The notes under the pieces were generated by a model that saw nothing but the letters and a program-made list of their open reading frames with translations, ran no database searches and had not been told where the DNA came from. Both the position numbers and the translations under genes were made by a program. A stretch of DNA of 64,000 nucleotides from Sabethes cyaneus (taxonomy: Eukaryota; Arthropoda; Insecta; Diptera; Culicidae): the NCBI RefSeq assembly GCF_943734655.1, contig NC_071355.1:204102439-204166438 (forward strand), read 5' to 3'. Below are positions 1 to 10,639 of this stretch, in pieces. Numbering within the stretch: position 1 is the first letter of the stretch; the number at the start of each line of letters is the position of its first letter.

Positions 1-318
1 CGAATTTCAAACTTGTGAGAATCAGTGCAGATAGTGGATATAACAGTTATCATGACTGTTACCGAAGAATAAAATGGATAAACCTCACTACTAACATAGT
101 TACTGCAAAGCAGTTGTGGTGACTGATGCATGACTAATTTTAGTCACTAATTGGCCAAAACAATTAATTTAAAGAAGGTATTAATATATGCTATCTTGGG
201 TTGTTTTCAAAATTCAATTTTCAAGGTTATTTAGGGGTCATCCCAACTCAAGTGATCATATCCGTTGTATTCGACCACCTCTGATTTCAACCAAATTTGG
301 TATAATTGCTCATTCCGA
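1..318. other. AT-rich stretch, nothing recognised
   Basis: No convincing coding region, RNA gene or repeat boundary is visible. It lies immediately downstream (minus-strand sense) of the BEL integrase C-terminal relic, so it could hold the end of pol or an eroded LTR, but no LTR pair can be recognised within this window. Confidence 0.3.
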
Positions 319-1211
319 TCACACATTTATTTTTCCCAAAGTTTTGTACGGATTGATCAATCCCCCTGCTCCCTTCACAACTCCCTGTACACGTCCTCGC
401 CTCCAGTGCTTCCGGTTCTTTCCTTCCACAATGAACACCAGATCACGGACCTCCAGAGGCTTCGTGTCCTCGAACCATTTCGGACGATGATTGAGAGTGG
501 GCAAGTACTCCTACGAGCATTGTTACGTGTTACGCAAGGTATATGGTATTGATCGGGATTGTTCAAAACTGCGTCTTTCTTAGTCACCGTTCCACGAATG
601 AAGTGATGCGGTGATCTTCTTCCTCGGTAGACTGCTGTAAAATATACATCTCCTGTAAAATGTACGTTAATCATATCCTCGCAGTTTGCCAAGGCTGTGA
701 CGAGAATCTCGTCTGTCAGCTTCCGCCCATCGTCCAGCATCCGTAGAGCTTTCTTGACGGACCGTACCACCCGCTCCCAGACACCGCCCATGTGTGGCGT
801 ACTGGGAGGGTTGAAATGCCACGCTGTGATGGACGAAGTGACTTTTTCCGCACATTCTCTATGGATCTTCCCATTCTCTTTCGTCATCCCAGTGTTCGCT
901 CCGAGCGTTTTTAGAAAATATGTGATTTGGAGCGCCTCGCTTGCTCGCCAATCGTCTGATGGCCATCAGGCAAGACTACGCGCTAAGACTGTAGACCACA
1001 TCCAGGTGCACGGCCCTCACAGTCATACATGGGAAGACCATCATCCATCTCTTCTACGTTCTGCGACCTATGGTTACCTCGACTGGCCCTAGATAGCCGA
1101 TTCCTACTGCACTGAATGGCCGTAGTTTAGTAATGGTACGATGAACAGGCAACGGTCCCATAATAGGCATGGCATAACATGGCAGGACATTTGTTACAAT
1201 GCGTCTATCAC
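319..1211 (-). pseudogene. Pao/BEL retrotransposon integrase and C-terminal domain (degenerate)
   Basis: Reading the minus strand from about 1211 down gives a BEL-type integrase: the start of the catalytic core with VGIGYLGPV (family form VGIDYFGPV, so the first catalytic Asp is replaced by Gly), then WHFNPPSTPHMGGVWERVV near 800, and finally the post-integrase domain with WFEDTKPLEV and VEGKNRKHWRRGRV near 350-470. The frame changes between these blocks, so it is not translatable. In the family this enzyme inserts the cDNA copy into the genome. The upstream edge meets a CR1-like LINE fragment on the opposite strand near 1211; the rest of pol continues beyond that LINE at 1927-3486. Family identity is well supported; activity is excluded by the frameshifts and the lost Asp. 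Confidence 0.85.
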
Positions 1212-1926
1212 ATTCGTGGTCTTGGTGTCGTCCTGGATAGCGCACTAACCTTCCGTATACACTACAAGGACATTATCTCCAGAGCCAATAAGAAACCTGG
1301 ATTTATTTTTAAAATCGCCAAGGAGTTCCGTGACCCGTACTGTTTTCGATCTTTGTACTATGCACTTGTAAGGTCTGTTTTGGAATTCGGAGCAGTGATC
1401 TGGTGTCCATATCAACCAATTTAGATCACTAGAATCGACGCAGTGCAGAAAAATTTCTACGGTATGCTTTGCGCAGTCTTCCATGGCGCGATCCCAGAAA
1501 CCTTCCGCCATATGAGGAACGCTGCCGTCTGCTTAACTTGGAGACTCTTGAAAGAAGACGTGCCAACGCTCAAGCCACGTTCCTGGCCAGATTGCTATTA
1601 GGAGATATTGACAGCCCCGCACTTCTGAGTCAACTGAATTAGTATGCTCCTGAACGACCCCTCAAAACTAGGTACTTCCTGCACCTGCAGGGACGGAATG
1701 CAAACTACGGACTGTACGACCCTATCCGATTTATGGCAAAGCGGTTCAACGAATTCTACGGTTGGTTCGATTTCAACATGACGCTTAATAATTTTCAACG
1801 ACGACTCTCTCGTAGACGATAAATTTGTAATTGTACTATTGTAGGTATTTACTGTCATATGTGTTTATATCATGAAGACCACCTTGTGTCCGATGATTTT
1901 TTTTACAAATAAACAAATAAACAAAT
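1212..1926 (+). pseudogene. CR1-like LINE, C-terminal reverse transcriptase fragment with 3' UTR and tail
   Basis: Plus-strand translation starts abruptly with GLGVVLDSALTFRIHYKDI and continues through SRANKKPGFIFKIAKEFRDP, VRSVLEFGAVIWCP and LPPYEERC-like blocks to a FQRRLSRRR-type end near 1820. A short 3' UTR follows, ending in repeated AAATAAAC units at 1905-1926. The same blocks, in the same order, occur in the longer copy at 43077-45692, so the assignment is supported internally. It is 5'-truncated, carries in-frame stops and frameshifts, and sits inside BEL pol in opposite orientation. This is the usual shape of an aborted target-primed insertion. CR1 versus the wider Jockey/CR1 group is inference. 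Confidence 0.85.
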
Positions 1927-3486
1927 AGGGGCAGCTGGAACACATCGATTAACCTTGCATCATACGCATGCGTCTAATTCCAGAACTTTTGACTAAGCTT
2001 ATCGTACACGGTTCTCCTGTAAGCATGGCTGAACTTCTTATGGTAATACTAAATCAGCTTGCTTCAAGAGACCGGTCTCTGCCTGTCGAGCCTCTTTTTG
2101 TTGAAGTGGCTGCTGAACAGGCGGATACCTTGCTTTGATTAACGGACGACGATGCTCCGTAACGATTGGCTCGTCGGCTTTTTTACGGCGACAGTTGGTG
2201 ATGAATCGGATCACCGTTGCAATCACCCGCACTAGCTTTATCCAACGAGAAATAGCGCCACATCGACAACTTTATGAAACACCATTAGACCTTTCGTCGG
2301 CTCGATGGTTTCTTCGCTTGGTTCGATCTCCGGCATTAGTTGCGCGGTTAATACTGCATCGTCGGACCCTTTACCCATTCCGAGTCGTTCTGCAATGAAA
2401 GTCCTCGTCCCCACCTGGTGAGAATATCCGCGACGTTCTGCTTGGTCGGTACCCATCGCCAGTCCCCCATGTTGATTAGTTCTAGAATTTAAGCAAAACC
2501 ATGGGTATCAACGTCCTGTCAAGAATTTGACCCTTCTTTATCGACAAACTTCGCTGTCGGTTATTAGACTACAGGACAATTACGGGGTTAGTGCAGTGAT
2601 ACTACTGAGTCTATAGCAGCACCTCCTAGCCGAGGTTCGAACATACGACGACTGGCTTGTTAGGCCAGCATCGTACTCCGAAGCTAACTGGGCGGTTCCA
2701 GAATTTAACCAATACTAAATGCGACAAACTGTTTATATTTATATTGATCTGACTGCAGCCGTGACAGTGCAGTTCGGGAATTGGTCCCCCGAGTGGAGCG
2801 ATAGATATGCAGCATAGTCGTTTCCAGAGAGGCTTGGCTCATTCGAGCGCTAAGAACGGTAGCCATCACTTCCAGTCTGGGAATAGATCGACGTTTTAAG
2901 TTTTAACGGTGCTACCTTTGCGCGCAACATAACCAGACTACAGTTTACTTCTCCAACGACGATCGACCGACGGCGACCGTAGATATACTACGCAGCCGTA
3001 AACGTGCTAGCTCGCGTTAGCAAACTCAAAGGATTCTACCGCCGAAGATATAGCATAACCAAGGTAACAGCGTGGAGTTCGTAGTGTCTCGACTTCCGGA
3101 AGCAACCCAATCTACTGTAGCCACAAATTCTAGCAGCGTTCATCGATCTCCTGATTCCACTCGCAACCGCTTTGCCAGAGATGTTGGACGAGTCTCTTGC
3201 CATGAATCATCAATGGCGAGAGTGGCCCCAAACAACCCCTCCATAACACAGCTTAGGACGTTTCGCTTTGTTGGCCGTTTTTCGCCGCACAAGTAGGTTT
3301 GCATTTTCACTCGGGATGTCGCGGAGAAGGCAAAGGCATCCGCTTCTTGCTTACCCGAAGGATCTTTTGATTGGATTTCTGGGAACTAGACTTATCTAGG
3401 TTGAAGACGACTGCTCCTTCAGGTTTGAGGTCCCCCAACGCTGTCAGATCTACCGACGAATTCGATACCCAATTTCAAAAATCAAA
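1927..3486 (-). pseudogene. Pao/BEL pol: RNase H/A17 region and integrase zinc-binding segment (degenerate)
   Basis: Minus-strand reading recovers, in family order, RSIPRLEVMATVLSARM with SDQYKYKQFVAFSIG (the region between reverse transcriptase and integrase), then GDWRWVPTKQNVADILTRWG near 2400-2470, VIRFITNCRRK near 2200, and a weak zinc-binding-like segment around 1930-2040. Stops and frameshifts are frequent. The block is split by a SINE at 2493-2695; removing the SINE and one copy of its 13-bp duplication restores a continuous reading of ILELINMGDWRWVP. The BEL element was therefore older than both the SINE and the LINE at 1212-1926. No LTRs were identified. Confidence 0.8.
2480..2708 (-). 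mobile_element. tRNA-derived SINE, family A, with 13-bp target-site duplication
   Basis: The flanks TTCTAGAATTTAA (2480-2492) and TTCCAGAATTTAA (2696-2708) differ at one base, bounding a 203-bp insert. On the minus strand the insert begins with a tRNA-like head: an A-box-like TTAGCTTCGGAGTACGATGC and a B-box-like TGTTCGAACCTCG. The body contains GACAGCGAAGTTTGTCGATA and ends in CCATGGTTTTGC. Related copies lie at about 15825-15955 (minus, head missing) and 36075-36240 (plus). tRNA-headed SINEs such as Feilai are known from Aedes; membership in Feilai itself is not claimed. Transcription would be from the internal pol III promoter, and mobilisation by a LINE. Confidence 0.8.
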
Positions 3487-3489
3487 CAA

Positions 3490-4150
3490 GACTATAGATA
3501 AACCACTTGTTCTACCGCTTCCTTAACCATGTCGGGACTGTCGAAGTAGTCACCGACATAGCGCCTTTTGATGATAGTCACCGCTGCCTCCGGGAACTGC
3601 CCAGCATGCTCCTCCGCATTGACCTCCGCATCCTCCGGCTCTTGACGTGCTGTACGAATGCTAGCGAATACGTTGATCCAAATGTGACATCCATCACGTA
3701 TACTTTCGGCTTTTTTACGCTGTTGTTCCGAAACAGGAACCATTGGTTGGATTTGTTCTTGACAATCATCTTCATTTAGTGGTGCATCTCGCGGATTCCC
3801 CCCTCGAAAGTTGAAAAGCACTGACATCAGCGGCACTAGTAGGTACGACCCCTTCAGCAGCATCGGGTTGAGGGAGATTCCTTGTATCATCGCCGCAGTG
3901 TTCCATATTAGTCTGATTTTGCCCGGTTTCTTCGGATTCAGCATCACATTCAGTGGGAGGTACCACACCTTCTCGGAATGCGCTGTGCGCAGCTCTTCGT
4001 CGGTCGCTTCATGGGCATATCCTTGCGCTTGGTAATCTTTGATCTGCTGCCAAACGTTTTGAACAATTCCGATGACTTTTCTTAGGGACAATCAAATAAT
4101 TGAGTGCGTAGTGGTTCTTAAGGAGATCATGAAGATCTTCGTTGGAGACC
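3490..4150 (-). pseudogene. Pao/BEL reverse transcriptase (degenerate)
   Basis: Minus-strand translation shows KVWYLPLNVMLNPKKPGKI then RLIWNTAAMIQGISLNPMLLK, the N-terminal blocks of a BEL reverse transcriptase. After a frame change come KKPKVYVMDVTFGSTY and a terminal RRYVGDYFDSPDMVKEA. The family active site is YVDDYLDS; here the first Asp of the pair is Gly, so catalysis would be lost. Frames switch at about 3780. The segment N-terminal to it (DLHDLLKNHYALNYL) is the usual linker before RT. Its 5' neighbour at 4150-4640 is pol sequence that belongs downstream of RT, so two BEL copies appear to be joined. Confidence 0.85.
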
Positions 4151-4640
4151 TGTTGGTGGAAGCCTAAATAAATCATACATGTGGACGACGACAGATCCGC
4201 GATGAGTGTGAGGTACACAGCATTCATCACTAGGCACACGAATAAACCGATGTAGATCTTAACCGTGATTGACACCGGAGGCATGTCGTGCATTTGCGCA
4301 CTACTTATCGAGCTAGTTGGCGATCTCGAAATAGCCAAAACCGTTAACGGATGGTAGCTCTCCCGATTCGCTACGAGAAACGGCGTAGATACAACAACCC
4401 TAAGTTAATTTCAAAGCATCGCAAAAACAGGGTAAACTGTTTCGACGAGTATGCACGACTCTTCGTGACACGCAAAGGGATTGTAGTTGGGAGAGTTCGG
4501 AGCGATAAGATCTCCACCAAGCAGCAACTTGATCAGATAATACTTCATCCCACTGCAGATTTTCGTCCCACAATTTCTGGGCAAATATCTTTGCCTTCAC
4601 TACAACAGCACCCATAAGATCGGGTAGTATGAAATACCCA
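4150..4640 (-). pseudogene. Out-of-order Pao/BEL pol fragment (A17/RNase H region fused to integrase start)
   Basis: The minus strand encodes VKAKIFAQKLWDENLQWDEV and CCIYAVSRSESGE, both normally C-terminal of BEL reverse transcriptase, followed directly by VKIYIGLFVCLVMNAVYL and LIADLSS, the first block of the integrase core. It then runs into the linker that precedes RT at 4150. Since pol order is protease, RT, RNase H, integrase, this block lies on the wrong side of the RT at 3490-4150. A second BEL copy with an internal deletion, abutting the first, is the simplest explanation. Frameshifts and stops show it is dead. Confidence 0.7.
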
Positions 4641-4925
4641 CCCAGCAAACATTTTCATATGCATATCAGCGTAACGTAATACAAAATATACGTTAACAAT
4701 TCAACTTTATAACTCTTTGTATGCGATAAGATCCGACACAAAGCGATTAGTTTTATGCTGCTAAACAATTCTGTACTGGAAGTTGCAGGTCAATCACTTG
4801 CTATCGTCAAATACGACAGAATATAAATTTGTGTACATTTCATTAGGCTGTATTTATGATCCTGAATTTATTAAAAGTAAATAACGATAATGTTCGTACA
4901 TTGATATACGAGTTGGTGCTAGCTG
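4641..4925 (-). mobile_element. Small TIR element, CCCAGCAAGCA family, inverted divergent copy
   Basis: It starts CCCAGCAAACATTTTCATATG and ends GAGTTGGTGCTAGCTG, matching in reverse the ends of the better preserved copies at 59972-60347 and 61698-61985. The interior is strongly diverged. It abuts the forward copy at 4926-5283 with no spacer. No ORF is present, so it would be non-autonomous. Confidence 0.6.
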
Positions 4926-5283
4926 CCCAGCAAAGTACAAAAATTATCGTAAATATCTCTCAATAAACTCGGAATCGTAACTAATGCTTAATAAAGTGCG
5001 CCCAACTTGATTTTCTGTCGTATATAATGATAGTAACTGACACACATACGATATTCAGCACAGAATCGTATAGCAGCATGGAGCGAGCAGGGCTTAATCG
5101 TATATTATCGTATATAATTACTTATATAGCTGAAACGCGTATATTTATTCCTCATCACGTATGTCGCCTCCAAAATGGTACAAATATGCCAGTTTTGCCG
5201 CATCAAATACGATTTATTAGCATGCATATATGTACGTAATGCTTGTTTTTAACTTTTTTATACATATAAAAATGCTAGCTGGG
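4926..5283 (+). mobile_element. Small TIR element, CCCAGCAAGCA family, copy 2
   Basis: The copy begins CCCAGCAAAGTACAAAAATT and ends ATAAAAATGCTAGCTGGG. Along its length it aligns by eye with 59972-60347: shared blocks include ATTATCGTAAATA, TAATGCTTAATAAAG, ACACATACGAT, TTCAGCACAGAAT, TATCGCCTCC-like and CATCAAATACGATTTAT. A complementary terminal motif CCCAGCAAGCA/TGCTTGCTGGG can be derived from the set. There is no coding capacity. Superfamily is unassigned because no target duplication could be fixed. Confidence 0.75.
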
Positions 5284-7440
5284 TATGCAACTAGGCACAA
5301 GGAGATAATTTTTTATCGTGACAGTGTTCGGATGTGTTACCGAGCCAGTCAAAACACTTAGAGAATTGCAGCCGAGAAGTTTTATTACACCCGCCATATT
5401 CATCAGCATTCAATAGCAGCTAGCAACACTACTCGCTGCCAATTATTATCAGATTCATTTCGAGTTCGTCATGGTGCTTAAGAAAATTCAAATACTATTT
5501 AAAGTCAATTCACAAATTTAAAATTGTAATTATCAAATTTATTATAGCCATGTAACAATTTCAACCATTTAAGCCAAGATAGATAACGACCATGACAGGT
5601 GACGTTTAGATGTGTGTTCGTCAATTAGTTTTTCTAATGATAATGTATTTTGTATTGATCAAATGAAAATTTATTTAAGCTTTACATGGTACATTTCCAT
5701 AGTATAAACTGTAATTTTAGCCTAAAACTGCCAAAAATAAACCAACTAACAATGCTATCTGATATCCAAAACATTACATAATCACTCACAGAAAACCATA
5801 CCGCCATTGCAATGGCGCTCTGCGGTAAGGACCATTTCCTGTGGAAATACTGTTGCATCCCTGCTCTGCATGCACGGATAGATGTACGAAGCTGGTCCGT
5901 CCGTTACAGTCCGAATCCGAGAGTTGGGTTCATTCTCCTCCGGAGTCACTGGCTTTTCTCTACCACTCACCACTGCTGTCGTTTGTCTGTTTCCGAATGG
6001 AGCCGGAAAATCCAAGGGGTGGATGTTCTACACTCAATAATCATCGATAGGCGCCAGAATGGCGCCCAGTCGCAAGAGAACTAAACAAATAATAAAATAA
6101 AAAGACGAAACCAACAACGGCATCAGCCCAAAATGGTCCAGACGAATCTGCCGCGTTAGAACTCTAGTCGTGCATGTATGGCTGTATATGTGTGTATGTG
6201 TGTGTATGTCGTAGGGCCTCGCCGAAAGGCTGCGAAAAACCAAAGTTTCCTCCCGGAGCAAACTAGCAAGGGCAGGAAATGCTTTTCATCCGTAGCAACC
6301 GTCCCATGTTCTGCAGAACGACGCGACGTGCGGGTGAGAAAAACGGTGCAGCCGAACTCCGTCGAATGGATGAAAGGCAGCAAAACAGAGATGGAGAGCG
6401 CGCCCGTTCGTTGTCGACGAGAAGTAGTTTAGTGGCGGATGATTTAATGTTCCACCACTCCTGCTTCTTCTCCTCCTACTAGGTAGTGCCGACACTGATG
6501 CAGAATGCTTTTATGGCTTTATATTCATATTCATATAAAAAATAATGGCAACACTTGAAGATATTAAGCATGCTTACGTTGCTCGAGATAAAGAGAAACC
6601 AAATTTTTGAATTGGTTTCAACGTGTGCATTTCAAATCATATCAAATCGAATCTGAATTCTGGAGAAACTCATCTTGTTTGTGGTAAAAAAAGTTTTAAT
6701 ACTGTTTTACTTAGTAAACCGCAAACCAAAATTTCTCCCTAAATCGGAAACATATTTTATAATCAAAATTATTGAGTACTCTGCAGCAGTCACCATTGTT
6801 TGGGTGCTTGTAGCGTTCCGCCTAAATATTTACTTGGCATAACTACACAGCCACAGATGGCACCAACACGTGTGTAAAAGTTACAATTTGCAGTTTTTAC
6901 TTACCATTGCTGCTAAATGTTCAGTTGGCTGGCTAATTCGCTAATAGTTTTGACGTTTTTTTTTGTTTTGTGTGCAGTCATAGTACTGCAACACGTTTTC
7001 AACCACCATCATAGCTGCCATGGAACGCGAGACCCGGGTGAGGATGCTGTTTTATTCAAGGGAAAGAACAAAAAATGCACAGATATAAAATACACACAAA
7101 CAGTTGAATATGATGGTTTGTATGCATAAAAATGTGGTGTCACAATATGTTGTTTTAATTTCGTTTGTTTATTCATTCTTTTTTTTTTCTCTACGTAGAA
7201 TTCAGTGCTTTATGGAGCGTAGTTCCTTCCGTACAAATATTGTTACCTCCTGCAGCCTCTGTGACAAATAAAAAGTTATGTTACACAATGCAGTAACAAA
7301 GGTCGATGCTCGGAACCAATTGATTCATCTCACATAATCGATGAATATCGAAAATTTCGAGAACTATCTAAAGAGTTGATGATGGAAAAGCGAAGTAATC
7401 GTATGGTGGCAAATCTATTATTACTCGTCACAAAAATACC
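5284..7440. other. Intergenic stretch without recognised feature
   Basis: The sequence is AT-rich with a somewhat GC-richer patch at about 5780-6480. Open frames on both strands there are short and overlapping and show no recognisable domain or convincing splice pattern. A short GTGTATGTGTGTATG run lies near 6185-6210. Nothing else is supported. Confidence 0.3.
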
Positions 7441-7654
7441 AACCGATCGAACTTAAAATTGGATTTGAAATTAGACTTAATAGACTTAAGTTGGACTGGA
7501 AGTTTTGCTTGGAATGAGTCATGAAAACGGACTCAAAACAGAATTTGTCTCTTTTCCTGCTCCGTTTTCCACATTTAGCTCTGTTTTTCTGCCTTTCTGT
7601 AACGTTTTCTTAAGTTTTGGGGTCACTTTCCATCGGCCTTTACACTGTTTCTCT

Positions 7655-7890
7655 CCTAAAATTAAAAAAGAAAAAAACTTATCCAATTTAATTCTACTAT
7701 GTATATTTCATTCACGACAGACACGTATTTCGCCTACGACTTGCAGGCTTCCTCAGTGTCTGTTTTCGAACTAAGACGAAAACAGACACTGAGGAAACCT
7801 GCAAGTCGTTGGCGAAATACGTATCTGTCGTGAATGAAATATACATAGTAGAATTAAATTGGATAAGTTTTCTTCTTTTTTAATTTTAGG
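7655..7890. repeat. 236-bp palindrome (foldback element) containing hammerhead-like motif
   Basis: The left arm starting CCTAAAATTAAAAAAGAA is repeated in inverse almost base for base to TTTTTTAATTTTAGG at 7890, with a centre near 7772 and only a few mismatches. Arms of over 110 nt would form one long hairpin as RNA. No protein is encoded. Comparison with the second pyrimidine-rich unit shows it was inserted after that duplication. Within each arm lies a hammerhead-ribozyme-like core (minus strand about 7762-7712; plus strand about 7783-7829). Confidence 0.85.
7712..7762 (-). ncRNA. Hammerhead-ribozyme-like core (tentative)
   Basis: Read on the minus strand the order is a CAGACA strand, CTGAGGA (fits CUGANGA), one extra A, stem II GCCT/AGGC around a nine-base loop, GAAA, a very short stem III ATAC/GTGT, cleavage triplet GTC, and TGTC able to pair with GACA of the first strand. 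This is the strand order of a minimal type I hammerhead, as known from Penelope-like elements. The extra A between CUGANGA and stem II departs from consensus. The plus-strand twin at 7783-7829 has two mismatches in stem II but a perfect ATAC/GTAT stem III. Confidence 0.35.
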
Positions 7891-8923
7891 TTTCGTATTC
7901 TACTAAGACGCTCCAAAAACATCAGTCTGTTTCTCTCGTTTTGCTTTTTATCTGTTCCGAGTTTCCGGTTTCATTGTTCCATTTTTCTTCGGTTTCTGTT
8001 CCATTTTTTATCGTTTTCAGTATTGTTTTCCTCATGCTTTTCACTCGTTTTTTTTGTTATATTCTTTCCTGTGTTCAGTCTTTGTCCCATTTGTCCCATG
8101 TCTAGTCTCATATTTCTCCTTTTGTATGCCGTTCGACCTCTTTTCCCCGTTTTTCTCACACCTTCTATTCTATTTTCGTTTTCCTAAAGAGATAAAGAGA
8201 TTCTTTTTTTCCATTTTGATTTCTCTTGTTTTTTGTTCCGTATTCACATTCTTGTCTCGTTTACGAACTTTGTCTCTCTCATTTTTCTTTTTTGTGCTCG
8301 CTGTTTTCCTTCCCTATTCATTTTCTGCTATTTTCCTGTTCCGTTTTTCGTTCTTTTCTGGAGCCCTAAATTTTCTCTGATTTGTTTTTCGTCATCTTCC
8401 GTTTTCAGGCCCGCTTCTTCTCTTTTCCTGTATTATTCTTTGTCATTTTCTATCCGGTTCTGATTTTTTTTCGTTTTTTCGTTCCCGGTTTTCACCTTTT
8501 GTCGCTCTTCAACTATTTCACTATCCCATTTTCCGTTCCGCCATCATTCGTTTTTTTTCGTTTGTCTGTTCCGTTCTTACTCTTATTATGTCTTGCTTTT
8601 CCTCTTTTTCTGCCACGTTTTGTTTTATCCCGTTTGTTTTCCATTTTATCCCTATTGTCCTTAGTTTTTATTGTCTATTTTGTTTGTATTTTCTGTCCCG
8701 TGCTCCTTTTTTCTGTTCTCGATTCTCCATTCTCCTGCTCTCGTATTTAGTTCTTTTCTTTTCCTCATTTTCTATCCCCTTTTTTCCTTGTTTTTTTTCG
8801 TTTTTCCTCTTTTTCTGAACAGTTTATCCCCATTTTGTTCCTGATTTTTTTTAGGGTTCTTGCTACTCATTTTTCTTCTTTTCTCTTCCATACTTAATCT
8901 TTTCTGCACAGTCTCGTTTTGTG

Positions 8924-8925
<2 letters not shown>

Positions 8926-8968
<43 letters not shown>

Positions 8969-9011
8969 CTCACTCTCTCTCTCTCGCTCTCTCTCGCTCA
9001 CACACACACAC
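8926..9011. repeat. (CT)n microsatellite followed by short (CA)n
   Basis: An interrupted CT dinucleotide run of about 70 bp is followed by about six CA units. It lies at the junction of the two pyrimidine-rich units. Confidence 0.95.
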
Positions 9012-10205
9012 GTTCAATATGGACTAATTTAAAATTAGCCTTAAATTTGGCTTCACAAGAAATTAAACACGAAGTTTTACTCGAAATCAAAATTGACATT
9101 TTTTGTCTTATTCTTTCACACATTTTACTCCTTTTCTGTTCCGTTTTTACTCTTTTCTTGTCCCATTTTCCACTTTTAGCCTGCTCTTCTGTACCATTTT
9201 CTTGATTTTTGCTCTTCCATCGGTCTTTGTTATATTCTTTCCCGCTTTCAGTCTGTTTTCTTCTCTTTTTGCTTTTTTTTCGTTTCCAGTTTTCCTCATT
9301 CTTACCTTCCCATTTTTCGCCTTCGTCTGTGCCCAGTCTGTATTTTCTCTCTTTGATGCCCCGTTTTACCGGTTGTTTTGACTTTTTATTTTGTTTTATA
9401 TCTTCAGGCCGTTTCTCTATATTTCTTTGCTTCTGTTCTGTATTTTTCCATTTATTCCGTGTTTAGTCTCATATTTCTTCTTTCACAGGCCGTTCAACCC
9501 GTTTTTCTCATATTCTCTATTGGTTTTCGTTTTTTTAAAGAGATAAAGGAATGCTTTTGTTTTCATTTTGATTTCTTTTATTTCTTTTATTCTCATTCTT
9601 GTCTCGTTTTCCAAGATTATTTCTCTCATTTTTCTTCTTCGTGCTCGCTGTTTTCTCTCTTTCTGTTCGTTTTCTATTCTTTTCCTAACCCATTTTCCGC
9701 CCTAATTTTTCTCTGTTCTGTTTTTGACTTCTTCTTCCGTTTCCTGGCCCATTTCTCCTGGCTTTCCTGTCTTATTTTTTGTCATTTTCTATCCGGTTTC
9801 GAATGTTTTCTTCTTTTCGTTCCCGGTTTTTACTTTTTTTCGCTCTTCAACTCTTTTTCTATCCCGTTTTTCGTTCCTTCATCTTTCGTTTTTTTTTTTT
9901 CATTCGTCTACTCCGTTCTTACTCTTAGTATGTCTTGCTTTTCCTCCTTGTCTGTCACGTTTAGTTACGTTTTTCCGTTTTAACGCTATTGTCTTTAGCT
10001 TTCATTTTCCATTTTATTGTAGTCCCGTGCTCCTTTTTTCTGTTCTCGATTCTCCATTCTCGTATTTTCTTCTTTTCTTTCCTTCTTTTATATCCCTTTG
10101 TTTCCTTTTTTGTTCTTTTTTACTTTTTTTCTGAGTAGTTTATTCTCATTTTCTTTCTCATTTTCTTCGTTTTCCTTCAGATTTTCTTTCTTATTTTCTT
10201 CGTTT

Positions 10206-10476
10206 TCTTACTCTTACTCTTACTCTTACTCTTACTCTTACTCTTACTCTTACTCTTACTCTTACTCTTACTCTTACTCTTACTCTTACTCTTACTCTTA
10301 CTCTTACTCTTACTCTTACTCTTACTCTTACTCTTACTCTTACTCTTACTCTTACTCTTACTCTTACTCTTACTCTTACTCTTACTCTTACTCTTACTCT
10401 TACTCTTACTCTTACTCTTACTCTTACTCTTATTCTTATTCTTACTATTATTCTTATTCTTACTCTTACTCTTGCA
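10206..10476. repeat. TTACTC hexanucleotide array, about 45 units
   Basis: Perfect TTACTC units run from about 10206 to 10430 and then pass into variant units (TTATTC, TTACTA) up to 10476. A hexamer leaves every frame free of stops, so the Ser-Tyr dipeptide frame seen here has no coding significance. The 3' variants mark the older edge of the array. It lies within the right-hand part of the pyrimidine-rich tract and probably grew from TTCTTACTCTTA already present in both units (8577, 9918). Confidence 0.95.
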
Positions 10477-10639
10477 CCATTTTTTGAACGTTTATCTCTT
10501 CTTCATGCCAAGTTTCATTCGTTTTTCTCTCTAACCCGTTTTTTTCTCTTTTTCTAACCCATGTGTCCAGTTTTTGACACATTTTTCTTGGTGCTGTTTT
10601 CGGCTTTTTGTTCTTATGTCCCATTTTCTCGAGTACATT

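Noticed and set aside
5782..6495. Overlapping 67-90 codon frames in a GC-richer patch
   Set aside because: No domain, no frame preference and no clear splice signals; kept only as an intergenic note.
8054..10134. Several Phe/Ser/Leu-rich 'membrane' proteins
   Set aside because: Pyrimidine-only sequence lacks stop codons and encodes Phe, Ser and Leu by composition. Frames overlap and are not conserved between the two tandem units.
10098..10487. Ser-Tyr repeat protein
   Set aside because: It is the translation of the TTACTC hexamer array; there is no codon variation, start context or flanking domain.
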